DNA of 15,249 nt. Source: Bacteroidaceae bacterium. Lineage in GTDB: Bacteria; Bacteroidota; Bacteroidia; Bacteroidales; Bacteroidaceae. Below, piece after piece: positions 5,225 to 12,160 of the stretch (position 1 is the first letter of the stretch; each line of letters opens with the position of its first letter). Below the pieces are notes generated by a model, which did not search any database, was not told the origin of the DNA, and worked only from the letters and a program-made list of their open reading frames with translations. The position numbers were made by a program, and so were the translations under genes. The DNA lies in contig JABUUG010000028.1 in the NCBI GenBank assembly GCA_021443285.1, forward strand, positions 1 to 15,249. Reading direction: 5' to 3'.

Positions 5225-7549
5225 ATGAACGAAATGGATGATATGGTGGACAAAGCGTTCCAAGAACTCCTTGACTGTTACCTCGCTTCAAACCACCGCA
5301 ACAAAGTTGAAGTCATAACCAAAGCGTTCAACTTCGCACGCCAGGCACACGCTGGAGTAAAAAGACTATCTGGCGAGCCATACATCATGCACCCCATCTC
5401 CGTTGCAATGATAGCATGCAAGGAAATGGGACTCGGTTCCACCAGCATCAGCGCAGCACTTCTTCATGATGTCGTTGAAGATACCGAATACACCGTTGAG
5501 GACATGGAAAACCTTTTCGGGAAGAAAATCGCGCTCATCATCGACGGTCTCACAAAAATCTCCGGAGGTATCTTCGGAGAGCAAGCATCTGCGCAGGCTG
5601 AGAACTTCAAAAAACTTCTGCTTACCATGAGTGAGGACATTCGTGTCATACTCATCAAGATAAGCGACCGACTGCATAACATGCGCACGCTCGCCTCACA
5701 GCCAGCAAACAAGCAGTACAAAATAGCAGGAGAAACACTCTACATATACGCACCACTCGCTGACAGACTTGGGCTCTCTGTCATAAAAGACGAGCTTGAA
5801 GACCTCTCCTTCAGATACGAACACCCCGAAGAATACGCCGACATTCAAAGCAAACTCGCAGCAACTAAAGCCATTCGCGACCAACTATACGCACAATTCG
5901 TCGGACCGATACAAGAAGCACTCGACAAGATGCAAGTGCAATATACCATCAAGGCACGCATCAAAACCCCCTACTCCATCTGGCACAAAATGCAAGTGAA
6001 GCGAGTAACATTTGATGATATCTACGACATACTCGCCGTACGAATAATATTCAAACCGACATCCTACGAAACAGAAATCAACGAATGCTTCGGCATATAC
6101 ATAGCACTCTGTAAACTCTACCAAAGCCACCCCGACAGACTCCGCGACTGGCTCTCACATCCTAAAGCTAACGGATATCAGGCACTACACGTTACCCTCA
6201 TGTCCAATATCGGGCAGTGGGTCGAGGTACAGATACGCTCCGAGAGAATGAACGAAATAGCAGAAAAAGGCTTCGCCGCTCACTGGAAATACAAGCACTC
6301 CCCCACCCTCGGAACATTATCTTCCAGTATCCCTTCATCCCTCCCCCCCAGTTCGTCCGTTCCCTCTGGTAACTTTCCTGAAGACGCGGAACGCGATGCA
6401 GAACTCGACAAATGGCTACAAACCATAAAAGAGATACTCGATGACCCACAGCCCGATGCACTCGACTTCCTCGATGCAATAAAACTCAACCTATTCGCCT
6501 CCGAGATTTTCGTTTTCACACCCAAAGGAGAAATCATCACAATGCCAGTAGGATGCACTGCTCTCGACTTCGCATTCCAGATACACACCCTTCTCGGCAG
6601 CCACTGCATCGGAGCAAAAGTAAACCACCGACTCGTACCCATAAGCCACAAGCTCCAAAGCGGCGACCAAGTAGAAATCCTCTCCTCCAATTCACAGCAC
6701 TGTCAGGAATCATGGCTCAACTTCGTTTCCACAGCAAAAGCCCGGAACAAGATAGTCGCCATACTCAGAAAAGAAAAGCGCGACCTCAAAAAGAAAGGTG
6801 AACAGCAGCTTGAAGAGTTCCTGCATAAGCACGAGATGCAGACCAATACCGCTATCGTAAACCGACTCTGCGAACTCCATGAAGAAGAAAACAGCGACAA
6901 CCTCTTTACTGCTATCGGTAACAAGAAAATCATACTCAGCGACACAGACATACAGGCCATACTCGGCAACTCAGACGGCATTACAAAACGAAGCTGGAAA
7001 AACCTGGTGCCATTCATCCGAAAAAAAGACAATACACCCCAAAAACATCTCACAGCCATACAAGATAAAGGGCTCATCGTTGTAGAAAGCAACTTCAACA
7101 AGAAAAAACCAGTATATATCACAGACCACAACATAAACCAGTTTATCTTCCCTAAATGCTGTCATGTCATACCTGGAGACGACACGATAGGATTCATTGA
7201 CCGACAGCACCACATCGTCATACATCACCGAAACTGCCACGTCGCAAACAAACTCAAAGCAAGCTATGGAAACCGTATCCTTGATATCAAATGGGATATG
7301 CAGAGGCAACACCATTTCCTCGCAGCAATAGAAATAAGAGGCATCGATCATGTCGGAATGTTCAAAAACATCACAACAATCATCGCCGACAAGATGAACG
7401 TCAACATCACAGCAGTACAAATAACAGTCAAAGACAACATCTTCCAAGGGACAATCGAAATGCACGTCTTTGACCGATCTGACGTCAAAGCAATCATCAC
7501 AGCAATCACACAACTACAAGGAATACAGGAGGTAAAACAAACAATCTAA
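5225..7549 (+). CDS. rel: Bifunctional (p)ppGpp synthetase/hydrolase, RelA/SpoT family
   Basis: Long RSH enzyme (774 aa) that makes and degrades the alarmone (p)ppGpp. Domains in order: HD hydrolase at about 30-190 with intact HDVVEDT (81-87), so hydrolase activity is expected; synthetase at about 220-350 with RIKTPYSIWHKM and GYQALHVT; TGS at about 424-485 (EIFVFTPKGEIITMP); helical region; zinc-finger-like segment with KCCHVIPGD and HHRNC near 643-675; C-terminal ACT at about 698-774. I chose the ATG at 5225 because MNEMDDMVDKAF is the usual Bacteroidales-like beginning. An in-frame GTG at 5105 would add 40 proline-rich residues from a tandem repeat and overlap the upstream gene. Oddity: residues 359-385, between GFAAHWKYK and the DELDKWL-type linker, are a Ser/Pro-rich segment encoded by C-rich DNA (6299-6379). 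Confidence 0.95.
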   Translation: MNEMDDMVDKAFQELLDCYLASNHRNKVEVITKAFNFARQAHAGVKRLSGEPYIMHPISVAMIACKEMGLGSTSISAALLHDVVEDTEYTVEDMENLFGKKIALIIDGLTKISGGIFGEQASAQAENFKKLLLTMSEDIRVILIKISDRLHNMRTLASQPANKQYKIAGETLYIYAPLADRLGLSVIKDELEDLSFRYEHPEEYADIQSKLAATKAIRDQLYAQFVGPIQEALDKMQVQYTIKARIKTPYSIWHKMQVKRVTFDDIYDILAVRIIFKPTSYETEINECFGIYIALCKLYQSHPDRLRDWLSHPKANGYQALHVTLMSNIGQWVEVQIRSERMNEIAEKGFAAHWKYKHSPTLGTLSSSIPSSLPPSSSVPSGNFPEDAERDAELDKWLQTIKEILDDPQPDALDFLDAIKLNLFASEIFVFTPKGEIITMPVGCTALDFAFQIHTLLGSHCIGAKVNHRLVPISHKLQSGDQVEILSSNSQHCQESWLNFVSTAKARNKIVAILRKEKRDLKKKGEQQLEEFLHKHEMQTNTAIVNRLCELHEEENSDNLFTAIGNKKIILSDTDIQAILGNSDGITKRSWKNLVPFIRKKDNTPQKHLTAIQDKGLIVVESNFNKKKPVYITDHNINQFIFPKCCHVIPGDDTIGFIDRQHHIVIHHRNCHVANKLKASYGNRILDIKWDMQRQHHFLAAIEIRGIDHVGMFKNITTIIADKMNVNITAVQITVKDNIFQGTIEMHVFDRSDVKAIITAITQLQGIQEVKQTI

Positions 7550-7572
7550 CCCCCTAATCTCTTTGCCGTTTG

Positions 7573-7581
7573 CCCCCCCCC
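7573..7581. repeat. C9 homopolymer downstream of rel
   Basis: Nine consecutive C in the rel/PurF-like convergent gap. It runs into a short palindrome, CCCT-CTT-AGGG (7579-7589). It is outside any gene. Confidence 0.7.
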
Positions 7582-7634
7582 TCTTAGGGAGTATTAATTG
7601 GCGGAAAACTCAGGGGCGAACTTCTCTCCACAAC

Positions 7635-7689
7635 AATGCAGTACACGGGTAGGCAAGATTTTGGCACTTGCTCACCCGTGTACTGCATT
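7635..7689. terminator. Strong hairpin between convergent genes, probable terminator
   Basis: AATGCAGTACACGGGT (7635-7650) pairs perfectly over 16 bp with ACCCGTGTACTGCATT (7674-7689). After a two-nucleotide mismatch/wobble, GCAAG (7653-7657) pairs with CTTGC (7667-7671), leaving a 9-nt loop. It lies between the 3' ends of rel (plus) and the PurF-like gene (minus), where a bidirectional terminator is expected. Only a short TTTA follows on the plus strand and no T-tract on the minus strand, so a structured small RNA or repeat element remains possible. Confidence 0.6.
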
Positions 7690-7730
7690 TATACCGTCTT
7701 CTATATCAGCACTCAGGCTCACACTCGGAA

Positions 7731-9143
7731 CTACAGATAGCTCGATCCATCGAAGCAGTGCGTGCAAATGCTCTCCTTCGGCAGTCCAATCGCCTTAACA
7801 ATCGTCTCTATCTTCGAAAACTTCAGCGATGTCAGACCTAGCCTGCGGCGTATCTCCTCCACCATCTTCTTGTGCTTATCTGAGTCCGTACGGGCATATT
7901 CTTCCAAGTCCTTTCCCGCATCCCCTTCAAAATCCTGTATCACGCGCCGAGTGATAAGTTCCATCTCACTCTTCGAAGCAGTAAAATTAACAAACTCACA
8001 CGGATAGATAAGCGGTGGACATGCTATGCGCATATGTACCTCCTTAGCACCTCCTGCAAACAATTCCTCAACATTTCCGCGAAGCTGAGTTCCACGAACA
8101 ATCGAATCATCACAAAAAAGAAGACGCTTACCCCTCAGCATGTCATAGTTGGGAATCAGCTTCATCTTCGCCACAAGGTCGCGCATCGATTGGTTGCTTG
8201 GTGTGAAAGAACGTGGCCATGTCGGTGTATATTTTGATATCGTGCGGTGATATGGCACACCCTTCCCTATAGCATATCCCAATGCCATGCCTATACCAGA
8301 ATCCGGTATGCCGCAAGCGCAATCCACTTCCACCTCAGCATCTTCTTTACCCATGGCTATACCACATGCCTGACGCATCTCCTCCACATTCTTTCCCTCA
8401 TAGCAGGATGTAGGAAACCCATAGTATATCCATAAAAATGAACATATCTGGAGCTTCCTCTCTGGCTTACGCAACTGCTCTATACTGTCGGGAGTCAGTC
8501 TTATTATCTCGCCCGGACCTATGTATGAGTCTATCGCATACCCAAGATTAGGAAAGGCACTCGACTCCGATGTAACGGCATAAGCCCCGTCCTTTTTTCC
8601 GACAATGATTGGTGTACGACCATATTTGTCGCGAGCCGCGATAATACCATTTTCCGTCAGAATCAGCATCGAACACGAACCCTTCACCTTCCTATAGACA
8701 TTTTCTATACCATCCACAAAATCCTTCCCTTGTGTGATGAGCAACGCAACAAGCTCTGTCGGATTCGTACATCCCTGAGAGAGCTCCGCAAGATGATGAT
8801 AGTTCTCAAGCTGCTCACGCTCAAGCTCATCAATGTTAACAATCTTTGCCACCGTAACAATGGCAAACTTTCCCAGATGTGAGTTGAAGATAATTGGCTG
8901 AGCATCCGTATCGGAAATCACCCCAATACCCGCATTTCCCAGAAACTTGTCCAAGTCCTCTTCAAACTTAGTGCGGAAATACGTACTTTCCAAATTATGT
9001 ATTTTTCTACAGAAACGCCCCTGCGCAACATCGTATGTTACCATACCACCACGCTTCGTGCCAAGATGTGAATTGTAGTCCGTGCCATAGAAAAGGTCTT
9101 CCGCACATGACTTCGTAGAGATTGTTCCAAAAAAACCGCCCAT
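7731..9143 (-). CDS. PurF-like amidophosphoribosyltransferase paralogue lacking the catalytic cysteine
   Basis: Ntn-glutaminase fold fused to a type I phosphoribosyltransferase (470 aa), as in PurF, which makes phosphoribosylamine from PRPP and glutamine. The PRPP loop is intact: LLFCDDSIVRGTQLR at 341-355. SFTPSNQSMRD (312-322) and CPPLIYPCEFVNF also match PurF. Cys 375/382 and the C-terminal CTHC (460-463) resemble the [4Fe-4S] ligand pattern of Bacillus-type PurF. Oddity: the chain begins MGGFFG where glutaminases have MCG, so the N-terminal nucleophile Cys is Gly. The usual NG oxyanion-hole motif also appears lost (TVAKIVN near 97-103). Glutamine hydrolysis is therefore unlikely. I recall similar proteins across Bacteroidales, so this is probably a conserved paralogue rather than a local defect. 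True substrate unknown. Confidence 0.85.
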   Translation of the reverse strand: MGGFFGTISTKSCAEDLFYGTDYNSHLGTKRGGMVTYDVAQGRFCRKIHNLESTYFRTKFEEDLDKFLGNAGIGVISDTDAQPIIFNSHLGKFAIVTVAKIVNIDELEREQLENYHHLAELSQGCTNPTELVALLITQGKDFVDGIENVYRKVKGSCSMLILTENGIIAARDKYGRTPIIVGKKDGAYAVTSESSAFPNLGYAIDSYIGPGEIIRLTPDSIEQLRKPERKLQICSFLWIYYGFPTSCYEGKNVEEMRQACGIAMGKEDAEVEVDCACGIPDSGIGMALGYAIGKGVPYHRTISKYTPTWPRSFTPSNQSMRDLVAKMKLIPNYDMLRGKRLLFCDDSIVRGTQLRGNVEELFAGGAKEVHMRIACPPLIYPCEFVNFTASKSEMELITRRVIQDFEGDAGKDLEEYARTDSDKHKKMVEEIRRRLGLTSLKFSKIETIVKAIGLPKESICTHCFDGSSYL

Positions 9144-9186
9144 TATATACTATGTTAATGATTATTTATTATTGATTAAAGCTATT

Positions 9187-9239
9187 CTTGCTCTGGCAAG
9201 CGGCAAAACCGATTACGTTATTCACTGTTCACTAATAAG
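9187..9239 (-). repeat. Dispersed repeat, copy B (partial)
   Basis: The 30-bp core lies at 9216-9187 on the minus strand and differs from copy C at one base (CGGTTTTGCCG for CGGCTTTGCCG). It is preceded on the minus strand by TTATTAGTGAACAGTGAAT, the family's flanking motif. This flank encodes the final residues ISEQ and stop codon of the oxidoreductase gene. The second module seen in copies A and C is absent. Confidence 0.75.
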
Positions 9240-10670
9240 TCTGCACGTCTCAAAAGCTGTCATTGTTACACCCTGTATGCCATGCACTACAAGACTCTGC
9301 CCAGTCAGAAAAAGATTCCTCAATGGAGTCCGGGGAGTCAGGAATGTAGTCATCGGGCTACGATAATCCTTCCTTATGCCAAAGGCAGACCCACCTGGCG
9401 TCATCGTATATCGCTCGTACGTTGAAGGAGTGCTTACATAGTATGCATCTGTAATATCAGTAATGTTAGGAATAAAAAAACGCTCTAAACATTTTATACA
9501 CTCATCAGCAAACCTCCGTTTCCTCCTCACATAGCTCTCATCGCGTCGTATCATACCTCTCCCCATCGGCACAAGCAAGTCTATCTGTGCACAATAGTCC
9601 CCTCCATCCTCAGGCACCCTACTGCTAACCAGCATCCAAGTCCCCGATCCTTGTGCATTAGCGCAAGGTGATGCTTCAACACCGCCATTCTCCCCTTTAG
9701 CCGTCGCAACAGGAGTTAGGGCGGCTTCAATGTGGGGGGCAGGAATATACTGGTTCCAGTTGAAATATTTTAGGCTTCGCGGCTTAAGTATCAAAGACAC
9801 AGTAAACACCCCCTCCGTATTAGGAAGAGCCTCTACCCGTTTCCGATACGGACCAATCTTTCCTTCAATCAGCCCCAGCGTAAGAGCAGGATGCACATCG
9901 CTGATAAACATCTCCGCCTCATACTCCTCCCCATTCGTGCAGACAGCCTTTCTCACATTACCATCCACAACATCAAGTCGGCACACCTGGCGACCAGTGA
10001 GAAGCCCCCCCCCCTCGCTCTCTATATCATCAACCAAAGAACGCACAATCAGGTTCCCAGCCCCCTTCAAACGCCACGCACTTTCTATGCATCCGCTGTT
10101 TATGTGCAAAAAACTGAACAGCGGCAAAGACTCCATACGCATTTCACCCTTTACACTCATCGGCACACACAGAATCGCCCTCAGCAACGGATTTTTTATC
10201 GTCTGCTCAATATATCCCCATGCCGACATCTCAGTCTGCTCCACATAATTTTTGTCATACCTCTCAGCCTTCGCAGTCATCCTCAACATATCCGACAGCT
10301 GCTGCAGACCAGCCCTGTCCTCGGGGAAATCCCGGGCCAGCACCTCCACGAAATTGTCGAATCCTTGCGCAAAACAATACGTCTTGCCATCAATCAATAT
10401 TCTCTCAAAACAACTGTCTAAACGATGCCATGGAAGCTTCATCAAACCCAGTTCCTTGAAATACGGATAAAGTGACTCACCCTCATCCAGACCACCCACA
10501 TAGTGCACACCCGTATCCAATTCCAGACCACGCCGTCTGTAGCTCTGCATACATCCACCAAGCTGCGAAGCCCCCTCAAGCACCATCACACGCTGCCCCC
10601 TGCGAGAGAGAATATGAGCACACTCCATCCCCCCAAGACCGCTTCCTATTATTACAATGTCGTATCTCAT
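9222..10670 (-). CDS. FAD-dependent oxidoreductase, CrtI/phytoene desaturase-retinol saturase-like
   Basis: Flavin oxidoreductase (482 aa) of the amine-oxidase/phytoene-desaturase superfamily. The dinucleotide-binding motif IIGSGLGGMECAHIL (7-21) is at the N-terminus, followed by LEGASQLGGCMQSY (31-44) and GVHYVGG (54-60). The C-terminal FAD contact is FLTGQSLVVHGIQGVTMTAFE (454-474). The substrate cannot be read from sequence; no carotenoid genes are adjacent. It lies between recF and the PurF-like gene on the same strand. Three oddities: a run of ten G (10005-10014) encodes EGGG at 219-222; residues 317-343 (9642-9722) form an Ala/Gly-rich segment carrying a hairpin; and the last codons and stop come from dispersed-repeat copy B. 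The ATG at 10670 is fixed by the N-terminal beta strand. Superfamily confident, specific function not. Confidence 0.85.
   Translation of the reverse strand: MRYDIVIIGSGLGGMECAHILSRRGQRVMVLEGASQLGGCMQSYRRRGLELDTGVHYVGGLDEGESLYPYFKELGLMKLPWHRLDSCFERILIDGKTYCFAQGFDNFVEVLARDFPEDRAGLQQLSDMLRMTAKAERYDKNYVEQTEMSAWGYIEQTIKNPLLRAILCVPMSVKGEMRMESLPLFSFLHINSGCIESAWRLKGAGNLIVRSLVDDIESEGGGLLTGRQVCRLDVVDGNVRKAVCTNGEEYEAEMFISDVHPALTLGLIEGKIGPYRKRVEALPNTEGVFTVSLILKPRSLKYFNWNQYIPAPHIEAALTPVATAKGENGGVEASPCANAQGSGTWMLVSSRVPEDGGDYCAQIDLLVPMGRGMIRRDESYVRRKRRFADECIKCLERFFIPNITDITDAYYVSTPSTYERYTMTPGGSAFGIRKDYRSPMTTFLTPRTPLRNLFLTGQSLVVHGIQGVTMTAFETCRLISEQ
9642..9722. repeat. Hairpin-bearing in-frame segment in the oxidoreductase gene
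   Basis: This 81-bp segment (27 codons) contains CCTTGTGC (9649-9656) and GCGCAAGG (9661-9668), an 8-bp stem with one mismatch around ATTA. It reads as a TPVATAKGENGG and SPCANAQGS type Ala/Gly/Ser-rich peptide between APHIEA and TWMLVSS. I infer an inserted repeat because it breaks an otherwise ordinary domain, but no alignment was available. Confidence 0.5.
10005..10014. repeat. C10/G10 homopolymer inside the oxidoreductase coding sequence
   Basis: Ten consecutive C on the plus strand are ten G in the gene, covering the last base of E219 and codons G220-G222. Gain or loss of one base would shift the frame just after residue 222 of 482. It is the longest homopolymer I see in coding sequence in the window. 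Confidence 0.8.
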
Positions 10671-10691
10671 TTTTAAATAACAGTGATAATA

Positions 10692-10790
10692 AATAGTGTA
10701 ATCGGCTTTGCCGCTTGCCAGAGCAAGAATAGTTTGCTACCGCGATGTTTGAATGCAAACAGTCTGTGCAGCAACAAACTATTCACTATT
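10692..10790. repeat. Dispersed repeat, copy C (recF/oxidoreductase gap)
   Basis: The 30-bp core lies at 10698-10727 (plus), preceded by AATAGTG (10692-10698) and closed by CACTATT (10784-10790), an inverted pair. Inside is a perfect 10-bp inverted repeat, GAATAGTTTG (10727-10736) and CAAACTATTC (10775-10784). Within that is a TGTTTG-AATG-CAAACA hairpin (10746-10761). The CACAGACTG/CGCGGTAG module of copy A is present at 10772-10738 but on the opposite strand relative to the core. Confidence 0.75.
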
Positions 10791-10806
10791 CATCCTTCAA
10801 TATTCA

Positions 10807-11892
10807 CTAAGAAAAAGGCAGCTCAAACAACTTGTGGTTGACTCCCTGCCTTCTTATTATCTTGTCTATATGCTCCCTGTTAGTGTCCGTTATAAAAATT
10901 TGCCCGAACTCATCACTGCAACCAACAAGCCCCACAATCCTCTCAACCCTTTCCGCATCCAACTTGTCAAATATATCATCCAGCAGAAGCAAAGGTTTCC
11001 TACCCCCACCATGATTATAAAGATATGCGTATTGCGCAAGTTTAAGGGCTATGATATACGACTTGTTCTGCCCCTGGCTCCCCTCCCTTCTTATAGGAAA
11101 ACCACCAAGCTCCATCACCAAGTCGTCACGGTGTATGCCATGAAGAGAAAAACCCACAGCCAAATCCTTAATCCTCCCTCCCCGGATAACATCTATAAGA
11201 CACCCCCTCTGGCAGTGCGATTTGTATGACAGACTTACACACTCCCTGTCAGAAGAAATTATAGAGTAGTATTTCCCAAACAGCACCGCAAGCTCTCTCA
11301 CCAAGCTACACCGTTTCTCATATATCCTTACCCCATACTCCGCCATCTGCTCCTCCAACACACCAAGAAGATCCGAGTCAGGATTTTCATACTTCAGCAT
11401 TACATTACGCTGATGAAGTGCTCTATTATAATTAATGAGCGAGTCCAAATATCCAGCATCACACTGCGATATAGTCATGTCCATAAGTTTTCTGCGCTCA
11501 TCACCACCACCCTCTATCAGCCAATAGTCCGATGGAGACAGCATAATCAGAGGAATCATCCCAATGTGCTCCGCCAGTTTCCTATACTCCTTACCGTTAC
11601 GCTTAAAATGCTTCTTACCCCCCGCCTTCATTCCGCAGTAAACATTCTCACCCTCACCCATCTCATCAACATACTCACCCTCAATCATAAAAAACTCCTC
11701 ACCATGGCGTATGTTCTGAAGCTCCGCAGACGAAAATGCACTTTTACAGAACGACAAATAGTAAACCGCATCCAAGAAATTCGTCTTACCAACACCATTA
11801 TGCCCAACAAAACAATTCAGATTCTCAGACAGCACAAGCGTCGATTCCTCAATGTTCTTGTAGTTGATAATCGTGAGTTTCTTTAGTATCAT
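10807..11892 (-). CDS. recF: DNA replication and repair protein RecF
   Basis: SMC-like ATPase (361 aa) that helps load RecA at single-strand gaps with RecO and RecR. Walker A GHNGVGKT is at residues 30-37. The ABC-type signature region GSQGQNKSYIIALKLAQ and Walker B LLLLDDIFDKLD lie toward the C-terminus, and the D-loop/switch ITDTNREHID follows. I prefer the start MILKKLTIINYKN at 11892, the usual RecF beginning; an ATG three codons upstream (11901) is also open. A perfect TAATTTTG -7 element lies upstream at 11938-11931. The stop codon directly abuts dispersed-repeat flank sequence (TAGTGAATATTGAAGG). Downstream on the same strand is an unrelated oxidoreductase, 136 bp away. Confidence 0.95.
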   Translation of the reverse strand: MILKKLTIINYKNIEESTLVLSENLNCFVGHNGVGKTNFLDAVYYLSFCKSAFSSAELQNIRHGEEFFMIEGEYVDEMGEGENVYCGMKAGGKKHFKRNGKEYRKLAEHIGMIPLIMLSPSDYWLIEGGGDERRKLMDMTISQCDAGYLDSLINYNRALHQRNVMLKYENPDSDLLGVLEEQMAEYGVRIYEKRCSLVRELAVLFGKYYSIISSDRECVSLSYKSHCQRGCLIDVIRGGRIKDLAVGFSLHGIHRDDLVMELGGFPIRREGSQGQNKSYIIALKLAQYAYLYNHGGGRKPLLLLDDIFDKLDAERVERIVGLVGCSDEFGQIFITDTNREHIDKIIRRQGVNHKLFELPFS

Positions 11893-11930
11893 TCCAAACA
11901 AAACATAAATAAACTATCCGTTTTGCAACG

Positions 11931-11938
11931 CAAAATTA
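11931..11938 (-). promoter_or_regulatory. Bacteroidetes-type -7 element for recF
   Basis: On the minus strand TAATTTTG matches TAnnTTTG and lies 38 bp before the preferred recF ATG. TTTG boxes upstream (11975-11968) are further away than usual, so only the -7 box is well supported. It shares the 268-bp divergent gap with the TPR-gene promoter. Confidence 0.45.
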
Positions 11939-12002
11939 GACATTTACAATAAGTTATCGCATAAAAACAAACAAAAAAAAACAATTACAGCCCATTTATT
12001 TT

Positions 12003-12030
12003 TTTGTTTATCACCATTGTAGTAATTTTG
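12003..12030 (+). promoter_or_regulatory. Bacteroidetes-type promoter for the TPR-ribH run
   Basis: TTTG (12003-12006) and TAATTTTG (12023-12030) with 16 bp between them fit the -33/-7 pattern of Bacteroidetes housekeeping promoters, though the spacing is a few bases short. It predicts a leader of about 120 nt before the ATG at 12161. The leader is A-rich with no evident Shine-Dalgarno and no clear folded element. Confidence 0.5.
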
Positions 12031-12160
12031 CAGCCGTTTATTAATTTACATAAAATAGCAACCAGACGACAATAAATTACGCATAGAAACTATTAATACT
12101 CGACAGTAGCAAAATCAAAACAACAGTTAAATCGCAAATAGTAAAACAGAAAATAAAATT

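Noticed and set aside
6971..7513. 180-residue ORF antisense to rel
   Set aside because: It lies wholly within the conserved C-terminal region of rel and its Cys/Val/Asp-rich composition is typical of a shadow frame.
9891..10421. 176-residue ORF antisense to the oxidoreductase gene
   Set aside because: Shadow of a clear flavoprotein on the other strand; no recognisable domain or promoter.
2012..10727. Three copies of a 30-bp repeat as a CRISPR-like array
   Set aside because: The copies are kilobases apart in different orientations, without regular spacers or cas genes.
12031..12160. Riboswitch in the leader of the TPR-ribH run
   Set aside because: The leader is A-rich and lacks the conserved FMN-element segments; no stable fold is apparent by eye.
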